From an uncultured Alistipes sp. (GTDB taxonomy: Bacteria > Bacteroidota > Bacteroidia > Bacteroidales > Rikenellaceae), in assembly GCA_947591475.1 (NCBI GenBank), contig CANQDE010000003.1:62001-126000 (forward strand): a DNA stretch of 64,000 nt, written 5' to 3'. A model generated the notes under the pieces. It saw only the letters and a program-made list of their open reading frames with translations, did not search any database and was not told where the DNA came from. A program made the position numbers and the translations under genes. Each line of letters starts with the position of its first letter. The first letter of the stretch is position 1. This document shows, piece by piece, positions 26,062-35,587 of the stretch.

Positions 26062-26322
26062 ATGGACTGTATGAAAAGAGACATCGTGATTCATGTCGAT
26101 CCTCGGTTCGCCGCCTATGCGATGGTAATGACCACTTTGTCGTTCCGGAGCCTCGTCGATTTCATCGAGACGGAGAGCGGAATCCGATTTCCCCAACTGG
26201 ATATCGACCAGATGCAGGAGGCCCTCGAAGACCTGTTCGAAGGCTGTTCCCGCCACATCGATCCGAGCGATATCGACAAGTATATGAAGGTGCTTGTCAA
26301 GTTGGAAAAGAAGACCTCCTGA
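26062..26322 (+). CDS. Small hypothetical protein, 86 residues
   Basis: Begins at ATG 26062 (an alternative ATG is at 26071), after the 6S-like RNA terminator; the ORF is open further upstream but that part is the structured RNA. The product is soluble, with a predicted beta-alpha N-terminus (DIVIHVDPRFAAYAMVMTTL) and an acidic helical middle (QMQEALEDLFEGC). No family recognised and no signal peptide. Codon use matches neighbouring core genes, which supports coding. Confidence 0.6.
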   Translation: MDCMKRDIVIHVDPRFAAYAMVMTTLSFRSLVDFIETESGIRFPQLDIDQMQEALEDLFEGCSRHIDPSDIDKYMKVLVKLEKKTS

Positions 26323-26348
26323 CCTTTCGGGCCGATCCTTTCTGGGTA

Positions 26349-26608
26349 ATTATATACATCGGTGTACCAACGGTCATAAAACTTGATAGTTCTCAGCTAC
26401 CCGACCGAAGCCCCCGCCAAGGCGGGGGTTTGCGGAACAAGTTCCGCTTCTGCTGTGGCGGCTCGGCAATCCGAGCAAGCTCGATTGCACTCGCCTGCGG
26501 CCGCAGTTGGGGGCGGGTCAAGACTGAAGACACGGCCAAAGGCCGTGAGGAACGGCGGTCGGATTTGAAAATCCGGGGCAAAAATGCGGGTACATTAAAG
26601 TATATAAT
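26349..26608 (-). repeat. Interspersed repeat copy D (inverted, with internal insertion)
   Basis: Read on the minus strand it repeats copies B and C in order. It has the clearest ends: ATTATATAC at 26349-26357 and GTATATAAT at 26600-26608 are perfect 9-bp inverted repeats, extendable to about 16 matches in 20. Between the GACCCGCCCCC block and the CCCCCGCC hairpin there is an extra stretch of about 77 bp (26431-26507) absent from the other copies; it holds its own hairpins GCGGAAC-AA-GTTCCGC and GCTCGG-CAAT-CCGAGC and a CTGCGGCCGCAG palindrome. Confidence 0.75.
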
Positions 26609-26622
26609 GGCGTTTTTCTGTT

Positions 26623-26660
26623 GTGGTGTGCTCTTGTACCGAGGTGCAGGGGCACACCAC
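26623..26660. repeat. Inverted repeat upstream of sdaA
   Basis: Perfect 9-bp arms GTGGTGTGC (26623-26631) and GCACACCAC (26652-26660) with a 20-base loop, about 60 bases upstream of the sdaA -7 box. Could be an operator or the end of another transcript. Confidence 0.45.
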
Positions 26661-26717
26661 GGTGTGTATATATGGGGCAAGAATAGGTAACAGGCTGTCG
26701 CGCTAACAAAAAATTCG

Positions 26718-26725
26718 TATATTTG
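26718..26725 (+). promoter_or_regulatory. -7 box of sdaA promoter
   Basis: TATATTTG matches TAnnTTTG and lies 22 bases before the sdaA ATG; the -33 region is weak. Confidence 0.45.
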
Positions 26726-26746
26726 ACACCGATTTATTTTTTCGTT

Positions 26747-27961
26747 ATGGAATCGTTGAAAGAACTCTATAAAATCGGAAATGGCCCGTCGAGCAGTCAT
26801 ACGATGGGCCCCAAACGGGCCGCCGAACAGTTCGTCGTGCGTTGCCCGCAGGTCGACGCCTACCGCGTAACGCTCTACGGGTCGCTTGCTGCTACCGGCA
26901 AGGGACACTTGACCGATGTGGCCATCCGCTCGGTGTTGGAGACCGTCGCCCCGACCGAAATCATCTGGAAACCCGACGTTACGTTGCCGTTCCACCCGAA
27001 TGGCATGTTGTACGAGGGTCTGCGCAACGGCGAAGTGGTTGATAGTTGGACGATTTACAGCATAGGCGGCGGCGCATTGGCGAACGAGGAGACCTGCGCC
27101 GAAATGCCCCGCAAAATCTATCCGATGTCGACCATCACCGAAATCAAGCGTTGGTGCTACGACGAGGGCAAAACCTATTGGGAGTATGTCGACGATTGCG
27201 AAGGACCCGAAATCTGGGACTACCTCGACCATATTTGGACGGTGATGTGTGAAACGATCCAGCGCGGGCTGAACAACGACGGGGTGCTGCCCGGCGGGCT
27301 GAAGGTCGCACGCAAAGCGAGCACCTATTGGGTCAAATCGAAAAGCTATACCGATTCGTTGAGTTCGCGCGCCAAAATTTACGCTTATGCTTTGGCTACG
27401 GCCGAGGAGAATGCTGCAGGCGGGGTGGTCGTAACGGCTCCTACGTGCGGATCGTGCGGGGTGGTGCCGGCCGTGGTCTATCATCTGGCGACTTCGCGCG
27501 ACTTTTTGCGGGTGCGCATCCTGCGTGCGTTGGCTACGGCCGGATTGTTCGGCAATGTGGCCAAGACGAATTCGTCCATATCAGGCGCCGAGGTAGGCTG
27601 TCAGGGCGAGGTCGGCGTAGCGTGCGCGATGGCGGCGGCAGCGGCCTGTCAACTTTTCGGCGGAACGCCGGCCCAAATCGAATATGCGGCCGAAATGGCC
27701 CTCGAACATCATCTGGGACTGACCTGCGATCCGGTGTGCGGGTTGGTGCAGGTGCCCTGCATCGAACGGAATGCCGTTGCGGCGGCCCGCGCTTTCGATG
27801 CGAATGCTTATGCGACGCTCTCGGACGGTTCGCATTTAGTGAGCTACGATCGAGTCGTTGCGGTGATGAACGAGACGGGCCACAATCTGCCGAGCCTTTA
27901 CCGCGAAACCTCCGAAGGCGGGCTCGCGCGTTTGTATGATTTACACAAGCAGAAGCGGTAG
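26747..27961 (+). CDS. sdaA: L-serine ammonia-lyase (L-serine deaminase), iron-sulfur type
   Basis: Converts L-serine to pyruvate and ammonia in the cytoplasm using a [4Fe-4S] cluster. 404 residues as a single chain: N-terminal SDH beta domain beginning with KIGNGPSSSHTMGP, then the alpha domain with cysteines PTCGSCG (about 231-237), CDPVCG (about 326-331) and PC-IERN, the usual cluster ligands. An in-frame upstream start at 26723 falls inside the -7 box, so ATG 26747 was chosen. Monocistronic, ending in a bidirectional terminator. Confidence 0.95.
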   Translation: MESLKELYKIGNGPSSSHTMGPKRAAEQFVVRCPQVDAYRVTLYGSLAATGKGHLTDVAIRSVLETVAPTEIIWKPDVTLPFHPNGMLYEGLRNGEVVDSWTIYSIGGGALANEETCAEMPRKIYPMSTITEIKRWCYDEGKTYWEYVDDCEGPEIWDYLDHIWTVMCETIQRGLNNDGVLPGGLKVARKASTYWVKSKSYTDSLSSRAKIYAYALATAEENAAGGVVVTAPTCGSCGVVPAVVYHLATSRDFLRVRILRALATAGLFGNVAKTNSSISGAEVGCQGEVGVACAMAAAAACQLFGGTPAQIEYAAEMALEHHLGLTCDPVCGLVQVPCIERNAVAAARAFDANAYATLSDGSHLVSYDRVVAVMNETGHNLPSLYRETSEGGLARLYDLHKQKR

Positions 27962-27980
27962 AGCGGCGAATGAAATGAAA

Positions 27981-28020
27981 TAACGCGGCCGGATCTCCAA
28001 TCGGAAATCCGGCCGCGTTA
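27981..28020. terminator. Bidirectional terminator between sdaA and rpsT
   Basis: Perfect 14-bp inverted repeat TAACGCGGCCGGAT / ATCCGGCCGCGTTA with a 12-base loop, between convergent genes. Confidence 0.8.
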
Positions 28021-28041
28021 CCGTTTGCATCCTGCGCGGAC

Positions 28042-28293
28042 TTACAATGCGTTTACATGCAACTGCATGGCGCTTTTGAGGTTCGCAGCCTTGTTTTTGT
28101 GCATGATGTTGTGCTTGGCGAGCTTGTCCAACATCGAAGTAACCTTCGGAAGCAACGCTTCGGCGGCACTCTTCTCGGTGGTGGCGCGCAACGCCTTCAC
28201 CGCATTGCGGGTCGTCTTGTGGAACAGACGGTTGTGTGCACGCTTGGTCAAGGTCTGACGAATTCTTTTTTTCGATGACTTATGGTTTGCCAT
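28042..28293 (-). CDS. rpsT: 30S ribosomal protein S20
   Basis: 83-residue, Lys/Arg-rich, all-helical primary 16S rRNA-binding protein. The start MANHKSSKKRIRQ is the standard S20 N-terminus and the length is normal. It lies 81 bases downstream of tRNA-Glu on the same strand, with one promoter upstream of the tRNA, so the tRNA and rpsT are probably cotranscribed. A C9 tract (28357-28365; G9 in the RNA) lies in the spacer. Confidence 0.97.
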   Translation of the reverse strand: MANHKSSKKRIRQTLTKRAHNRLFHKTTRNAVKALRATTEKSAAEALLPKVTSMLDKLAKHNIMHKNKAANLKSAMQLHVNAL

Positions 28294-28374
28294 AATTCCG
28301 TTTTGTTTTTATTTTTTACTTTTTTCTGCTTCGTTTGCGGCGGACGACACTTCTTGCCCCCCCCCTCCGAAAGG

Positions 28375-28446
28375 TAGCCCATAGCAGAATCGAACTGCTC
28401 TTTCAAGAATGAAAATCTTGCGTCCTAACCGATAGACGAATGGGCC
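28375..28446 (-). tRNA. tRNA-Glu (anticodon TTC)
   Basis: Minus-strand cloverleaf: acceptor GGCCCAT/ATGGGCT, anticodon loop TTTTCAT in CAAGA/TCTTG, T arm AGAGCAGTTCGATTCTGCT; 72 bases, CCA not encoded. Confidence 0.93.
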
Positions 28447-28485
28447 TTACCGCTATTGCCTCCCGTAGCAGGGGCTTTAGCGGTG

Positions 28486-28516
28486 CAAAGGTAAATAAAA
28501 AAAGTTATTGGACAAA
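28486..28516 (-). promoter_or_regulatory. Promoter of tRNA-Glu / rpsT
   Basis: Minus strand: TTTG, 19-base spacer, TACCTTTG; full consensus. Predicted start near 28479, about 33 bases before the tRNA. Confidence 0.8.
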
Positions 28517-28670
28517 ATAATCGCTAAAAAAATCTTGCGGAATTATGCGGCTTATGGAGTAAGACCTGCGAATCCGCCTCGTTTTAGCAGGGCGAGTATT
28601 TGGGTTTTTCGCGGGATTTTAAGAAATTTGCGGTCGTTATAGCAGCAGCCTCAAAAACGGTAAGATGTTT

Positions 28671-28701
28671 TTTGCAAATTCCGCAAATATCTCTATTTTT
28701 G
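28671..28701 (+). promoter_or_regulatory. Promoter of acyltransferase gene
   Basis: TTTG (28671-28674), 19-base spacer, TATTTTTG (28694-28701): full consensus. It precedes an AT-rich, roughly 250-base leader. Confidence 0.7.
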
Positions 28702-28707
28702 CAAAGA

Positions 28708-28960
28708 CATATTGATTACACGGAAAGTATAGCTTATTCTTGCTAAACGAACGTAGGAAGTTCGATTTGAGAAGAGAATTAGCGAACATTTTGCCGCGTC
28801 GTATATCCGGTGTCCTGTCGGGTTAGAGGTGTGGCTGTTGCTTATTTTATTTCTCAAGGTTTTCTACGACTGGTTTTGCTAAAATAGACCCCGGTGCCAC
28901 GCTTTCTGATTTATCACGCGATTTCCCGGATAGTAGCCGACTGGGAGGGAATAATAAAAC
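28708..28960 (+). other. Long untranslated leader of acyltransferase gene
   Basis: No convincing ORF on either strand. It contains a nested inverted repeat, GCTAA..GAAC..GTTC..TTAGC, at about 28743-28785, and is AT-rich like the gene that follows. It may be a regulatory leader, or a remnant of the donor DNA that brought the gene. Confidence 0.45.
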
Positions 28961-29987
28961 ATGACAAACGGATACGACATTAGAATAGATGTGGCAAAGG
29001 GCATCGGTATGATTCTCCTTGTTATCGGGCATCTGCTTACTATTGATACTGCAGGCTTTAAAGTCATCTTCGGATTTCATATGCCCCTTTTCTTCTTTCT
29101 TTCCGGCTATCTATTTACTGGTTCAAAATATTCTGTCTCAGACTTTTTCGGTAAAAAAGTATCCAAACTCGTCATTTCATATTTGTTTTTTACTATAATA
29201 GGAGTTTTATTTTATATCGTACTTTCAAGATTTTCAATTCATTCCATAAAACATTTACTGGTTTCTACAATATACTGGGGTGAGCCGTCGGTAAACAACA
29301 ATCTGTGGTTTCTGTCTACACTAACCTGCGTAATGACAATCTTCTACTTCATTCCTTCGCTTTCCTCCCCACTATTAAAATCCTATCATATTATTTTAGT
29401 GATTGCAACATGCCTGATATTGTCATATGCGATAGATTATATTCCTCAAAGGTATATCCCGCTTAAACTATATACGGTGCCGTTGGCATTTATTTTCTTT
29501 TTTATTGGAAATCGGTTTACTATTGACAAAAGCATATCTCGGACTGTTAAGATATGTCTATTTTTGGGGGGGGGGAATTTCACTCCTGTTAACAACACTA
29601 TTGAATTCAAGGGTGGATTTACGACTGAATATGTCTGGTAATTCCATATTGTTTATGATAGGAGCGCTTTCAGGTATAGTTGTAGTCCTGCTTCTGAGCA
29701 ACTATCTGAAAAGTTCCATACTTGCGATGATAGGCCGATGGAGTATAATATTCTTTCCGATGGAAGCATATGTCAGAGTGATAGTAAACGGCTGTGCAAA
29801 CAAAATCGCAGACACACATTACACCCCGATGCTTGATCTTCCGATCGGGCATGCAATTATCGAACTACCTGTCATCCTGTTTATGCTGATCCTTATTGTC
29901 AGATATTTCACTCCGGTTTATACATACGTGGTTGGTTCGTCCCGGAGGCTGATTGACAGGATAAATCCATTCCAAGTGACTAAATAA
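28961..29987 (+). pseudogene. Acyltransferase-3 family membrane protein, frameshifted at a G10 tract (possible phase-variable gene)
   Basis: Membrane O-acyltransferase (acyltransferase 3 family, as in sugar O-acetylases of surface polysaccharides). Frame 1 (28961-29641) carries the N-terminus DIRIDVAKGIGMILLVIGHL and the conserved FHMPLFFFLSGYLF; frame 2 (up to 29987) carries the C-terminal membrane helices. They meet at ten G residues at 29566-29575: with one G fewer (or two more) the frame reads through to give about 341 residues, the normal size. Reads as OFF in this sequence. AT-rich with codon use unlike its neighbours, so probably acquired. No other polysaccharide genes sit beside it. 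Sequencing error at the homopolymer is the alternative explanation. Confidence 0.8.
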
Positions 29988-30004
29988 GTTATGCTCGTTT
30001 GTAT

Positions 30005-30043
30005 AAAAGAACGCCGCCCCAAAAATCGGGGCGGCGTTCTTTT
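30005..30043. terminator. Bidirectional terminator between acyltransferase and pckA
   Basis: 16-bp arms AAAAGAACGCCGCCCC / GGGGCGGCGTTCTTTT with a 7-base loop: a strong intrinsic terminator in both directions. Confidence 0.92.
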
Positions 30044-30100
30044 AATGTTGATGTGTGAAGTGCGGAGTCTTCGTGTCCGTTATCGTACACTCGAAAAAAA

Positions 30101-31705
<1,605 letters not shown>

Positions 31706-31830
31706 AATTTTATTAGTTTGTTTTTTGAATCGATCGGTCGTTTGCTTTTGTCGTCCGAATCGTCCCGCCGGTTTTTTCAGGGGTTCCGCCGCTGTTTTTC
31801 GAACAGCAAAAAGCGGGCTATCGGACACCG

Positions 31831-31861
31831 CAAAGGTAGAAAAAGTTTCGGGATTGTGAAA
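31831..31861 (-). promoter_or_regulatory. Promoter of pckA
   Basis: Minus strand: TTTC, 19-base spacer, TACCTTTG. Confidence 0.65.
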
Positions 31862-31908
31862 TAACTAACAATGAAAATTTTTCTGTTTTCGGACGGATTG
31901 TAATAAAA

Positions 31909-31939
31909 AAGAGAGATCGGCTTATAGCCGGTCTCTCTT
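31909..31939 (-). terminator. Terminator of TonB receptor gene
   Basis: 13-bp arms (31909-31921 and 31927-31939, one G-U pair); on the minus strand the stem is followed by a T6 run. Confidence 0.88.
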
Positions 31940-31962
31940 CGATAAATTCGTTTTGATAGGGA

Positions 31963-34900
31963 TCAATTGAACTTGTAACGCAAGCTGAACTGAATCGAAT
32001 AGGTCGAACCGAAACTGTTGTAGTTTTGGAACGTCGATGTTACACGCTTGTCTTGATACGTTTGGTAGGTGATATTACCTTTGTTGTAGTTCAGCAATTG
32101 CGAGTTTACAACTTGTTTGTAGAGCCCCCAGTTTTTGTTGAGCAGGTTAGCGACGTTGATGATATCGACGCCGAACGTGAGCGTATTGCGCTTGCCGTTC
32201 TTCATCGTGAGGTAGAAGTCCTGTGCGAACTTGAAGTCTACACGATGATGCCACGGCATCTTGGCGCCTCCACGCTCTGCATATTTGCCCTTGCGGGTCT
32301 TCAGATAGTCGTCTTGGTTGATGAATGCCCAGAAGTCGTCTTTCTGCTGTTCGGCTGTATAGACCTCTTTGCCGAGTTTGCTGTCGACGAAGTTCCAACT
32401 GTCGAGTGCTTCGCGCGATTCGGGTACGAAAATCAACGAGTTGGCACCGTAATCGTTTACGAGGTTTCCGCTATACGTATAGGAATAACGAGAGTAAGAG
32501 TAGCCACCGGCATAACCTAATTGACCTCCGTCATAGAAGAGCGAAACCGTCGTACCGAAGTGTTTTGCGTAGTCTCGGTGGAAACCGATGGAGGCGATCA
32601 CACGGTCGGGAGCGATGTAGGTACCGTAACCCAGTTCGTGCTCGTTGTTACCGTTCACCGAATAGGTATTGGTATAGTAAGCTGACGATACTTGGTCGCC
32701 GATGCCGTCGCCGTAGCTCTTGCCACCGGAGTGCGTGTAGGCAACAGAGAAGTCGAGACCGAAACGGAACCGTTTGTGCAACTGAGCCGTTATGGAGTAG
32801 TAATAAGCGTCGTTCCCGGCGTTGGTGATGTAGTATACATTCTGATACGAGTTGGCCCAAGTCTTGTCGCTGTACATGGTACCGTAGTAGTGGCGTACGT
32901 CGCCCGGAACAATCGTGATCTCGGTCTGCTGGCCTTTCTCGATCTTGCTTGGATCGTTCCAAGGCTTGTAGCCGCGGTTCTCGACCACTGCGGGGTGGAA
33001 GTCGCGATTGTAGATACCTTCGAGTGTGAAGTTAATGTCTCCCGGAAGTTTCATATCGAATGCCAATGAGGTTTTCCACGTAGCAGGCATTTTCAGATCG
33101 GTATCGATGATCGTCGGTGCCGACGGGGTCGATATTTCGGGTTCCAAACCGAGATTGGCGACCATATCGCTGACATTGGTGTGGAACCGAAGATCGTCGG
33201 GCACTCCGCTGTTCCAGTATTTGGTGGTCTGGCCGACACCCGAGTTTCCAACGGCCGAAACGAGCCATACGAACGGCAGACGGCCTACGAAGAAGCCCGT
33301 ACCACCGCGCAGGATGTATTTACGATCACCCGTGATGTCCCAGTTGAAACCCAGACGGGGCGAAACGGTCAGTCGGGTGTCGGGAAGCTGATCGGTGGAG
33401 TAGTGCGTACCGCCGAAATCGAGTTTGGCGAATTTTTCGTTGTAGTTGCCCGAAAGCGAAGGATAAATCGGTACCTCGAAGCGCAAACCAGCCGTCAGTT
33501 TGAAGTTCTTGTGAAGATCGAGCTCGTCCTGAAGATAGAGCGAGAACTGTTCGTATTCCATCTGGGACAAGAACTGCGAACCGTCGGGGTTGTTGGAGAA
33601 TGTAACACCGAATGCCGACGGCGTACGGTCGTTCATGAAATCGTCCATCGATGCGTAGACGTAATATCCGGCACCGCCCTGCATGTAGCCGTTGGTAGCT
33701 TTGTTATGCTCGAACTGAACGCCGGCCATGAAGTTGTTGATACCGGCGCGGAGGTTGAACTCATCCGTTACGACGAACGTCGAGACGCGGCGCAGGTTGC
33801 CTTGCGAGAAAACTTCCGTACCGAGTGAAGCGTAAACATCACCATCCTTGAGGATATCGATTGTCGGGAAGAGACCGCCGTCATATTCGCGGGGCTCGTC
33901 CTGATAGGAGTAAGTGAAACGCAGGGCGTTGTTGGCTTTCCCCTTGAACAGCCGCGAGTTCCACTCTGCGGATACCGAGGTGAAATCTTGATTCTGGTAA
34001 TAACGCGAGTTCTGGAAATAGAAACCGTACTGCGACGTACGACCGCCGCCGGAACCGTGCCCGGGGTAGATCGTGCTGTTTTTCAACGGCGAGGTCGACG
34101 GTGAAGGCGAATTGGCTCCTTGATTGTGGGTGTGTGAAACACGCAGACTCAAGGTATTGTTATCATTGATGTTCCAGTCCAAACGAGCCATGAGCTTGTA
34201 GTCGGGCGCCGAAATATCGTAACCTGTGTACGGACCCGTAACATAGCCGTATTTGTCTTTGACGAAGTTGCTGATCGTCTCCATATCGGAAGCCAGCGGA
34301 CGGTTGTAGTCCGTGCCCGAACCCCACTTCGTGCTTTCGTCCGGACGAGCCAGACGGGTCATGCCGCCAACGGTTTCGTCCTGATATTCGGCATTGACGA
34401 AGAAGAAGAGCTTGTTCTTGACGATCGGGCCGCCCAACGTAACGCCGTAGGTATATTCCGAAGCTTTCGAACGGGTCAGGTCGTAGTCGCCTACGTGGAT
34501 GCCTTTCAGATTGTTATTGGTCAGGTAGGTGTAGAAAGAGCCGCGGAATTCGTTATCGCCCGAACGGGTTACGGCATTGATGGCGCCGCCTGTAAAACCG
34601 CTCTGGCGAACGTCGAACGGAGTAACGGCCACCGAAATCTGCTCCAATGCGTCGAGCGAAATGGGCGAACCGCCGGCGGGCAAATTCTGCCCGATACCGA
34701 ATGCGTTGTTGAACGCTGCACCGTCGACTGTTACATAGGACTGACGGAAATTACCGCCACCCACGGCATAGCCGTTCGATGTGGTGTTCGATTGCGGCGA
34801 CAGACGCATGATGTCGTTCATGCTGCGGCTGACCGTAGGCATGAGATTCATAGCTTCGCGATTGACGTTGAGAACTGCACCGGCACGGCTGCTGTTCATC

Positions 34901-35283
34901 GAACTGTTTTTGCCATCGGCTGAAACGACGACTGCTTCCATACCGATCGCATCTTCATTCAGATAGGCATCGGTTACGTTGTTCTCACCCAGTGCCAGTT
35001 GGATGCCCGTTTTTTCGACGGTTTGGTAACCGACCATCGAGAACGTAATCGTGTAGGGGCCGCCTGCGCGAACGTTGTAGATGCGGTAGTTACCTTTTAT
35101 GTCGGCAGCAACACCGTATTCCGTGCCCGACGGTACGTGCGTGGCAATGACGGTGGCGCCTACGAGCGGAGCACCCTTGCCATCGGTTACATTACCGCTG
35201 ATGCTCGACGTGGTTACCTGCGCTTGTACGAAACAAACGGCAAGTACCGAGACCATGAGAAATAAAAATTTCTTCATACGCAT
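31963..35283 (-). CDS. TonB-dependent receptor, Oar-like, with carboxypeptidase-like regulatory domain
   Basis: 1106-residue outer-membrane protein: signal peptide (about 1-22, FLFLMVSVLAVCFVQAQ), an N-terminal carboxypeptidase D regulatory-like domain (about 25-110, ISGNVTDGKGAPLVGATV), plug domain (about 130-240) and a very large beta-barrel ending in the typical aromatic C-terminus (FSLRYKFN). The layout matches Oar-type TonB receptors and not SusC, and no SusD partner lies next to it, so the ligand is unknown; roles in protein secretion or adhesion have been proposed for Oar relatives. Monocistronic with a leader of about 220 bases. Confidence 0.9.
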   Translation of the reverse strand: MRMKKFLFLMVSVLAVCFVQAQVTTSSISGNVTDGKGAPLVGATVIATHVPSGTEYGVAADIKGNYRIYNVRAGGPYTITFSMVGYQTVEKTGIQLALGENNVTDAYLNEDAIGMEAVVVSADGKNSSMNSSRAGAVLNVNREAMNLMPTVSRSMNDIMRLSPQSNTTSNGYAVGGGNFRQSYVTVDGAAFNNAFGIGQNLPAGGSPISLDALEQISVAVTPFDVRQSGFTGGAINAVTRSGDNEFRGSFYTYLTNNNLKGIHVGDYDLTRSKASEYTYGVTLGGPIVKNKLFFFVNAEYQDETVGGMTRLARPDESTKWGSGTDYNRPLASDMETISNFVKDKYGYVTGPYTGYDISAPDYKLMARLDWNINDNNTLSLRVSHTHNQGANSPSPSTSPLKNSTIYPGHGSGGGRTSQYGFYFQNSRYYQNQDFTSVSAEWNSRLFKGKANNALRFTYSYQDEPREYDGGLFPTIDILKDGDVYASLGTEVFSQGNLRRVSTFVVTDEFNLRAGINNFMAGVQFEHNKATNGYMQGGAGYYVYASMDDFMNDRTPSAFGVTFSNNPDGSQFLSQMEYEQFSLYLQDELDLHKNFKLTAGLRFEVPIYPSLSGNYNEKFAKLDFGGTHYSTDQLPDTRLTVSPRLGFNWDITGDRKYILRGGTGFFVGRLPFVWLVSAVGNSGVGQTTKYWNSGVPDDLRFHTNVSDMVANLGLEPEISTPSAPTIIDTDLKMPATWKTSLAFDMKLPGDINFTLEGIYNRDFHPAVVENRGYKPWNDPSKIEKGQQTEITIVPGDVRHYYGTMYSDKTWANSYQNVYYITNAGNDAYYYSITAQLHKRFRFGLDFSVAYTHSGGKSYGDGIGDQVSSAYYTNTYSVNGNNEHELGYGTYIAPDRVIASIGFHRDYAKHFGTTVSLFYDGGQLGYAGGYSYSRYSYTYSGNLVNDYGANSLIFVPESREALDSWNFVDSKLGKEVYTAEQQKDDFWAFINQDDYLKTRKGKYAERGGAKMPWHHRVDFKFAQDFYLTMKNGKRNTLTFGVDIINVANLLNKNWGLYKQVVNSQLLNYNKGNITYQTYQDKRVTSTFQNYNSFGSTYSIQFSLRYKFN

Positions 35284-35511
35284 TTGTTTTGGTTAAATTT
35301 GATATTGAGTGTTGTGAATCGTTTCGACCGGAGCATAAAAAAGACACGGGGGTACGATTCTTCGATGCGAATGTTCCCCCGTGCGATTCCACGTGTGCGA
35401 TGTGCGTAGCGGTTATCGATAGACGTTCGTTGCTTCAACGAATATTCCCCCCCCCATCGGCGTTTGCCGACGAACTGCGATCGACTATGCAGGTTTTGTT
35501 TCATCACGTCG
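35284..35511 (-). other. 5' leader of the TonB receptor gene
   Basis: Region between the promoter and the ATG. It holds an 8-bp stem CACGGGGG/CCCCCGTG (35345-35352 and 35376-35383) enclosing a smaller ATTC/GAAT pairing, and a C9 tract at 35447-35455 (G9 in the RNA). A 77-codon open frame (35274-35507) starts just after the promoter and overlaps the receptor start, but its composition is unconvincing as protein. Confidence 0.5.
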
Positions 35512-35542
35512 CAAAGATACGTTAAAAAATCGGCTGCTGCAA
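35512..35542 (-). promoter_or_regulatory. Promoter of TonB receptor gene
   Basis: Minus strand: TTG, 20-base spacer, TATCTTTG (CAAAGATA at 35512-35519). Confidence 0.65.
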
Positions 35543-35587
35543 TACAATCGGGTGTTAAATTTTTATTAAATCGTTTCGGGACTGATC

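Noticed and set aside
25582..26256. 224-residue minus-strand open frame across the 6S-like region
   Set aside because: Runs through terminator, promoter and structured RNA; no coding signature.
28375..28960. tRNA-Glu as an integration site for the foreign acyltransferase
   Set aside because: The foreign DNA lies on the 5' side of the tRNA; no duplicated tRNA 3' end and no integrase are visible.
28847..29080. 77-residue minus-strand open frame across the acyltransferase start
   Set aside because: Overlaps the leader and the conserved N-terminus of the acyltransferase; no promoter or family.
35274..35507. 77-codon open frame in the TonB receptor leader
   Set aside because: Considered as a leader peptide because it begins just after the promoter, but its basic composition and overlap with the receptor start give no support beyond position.
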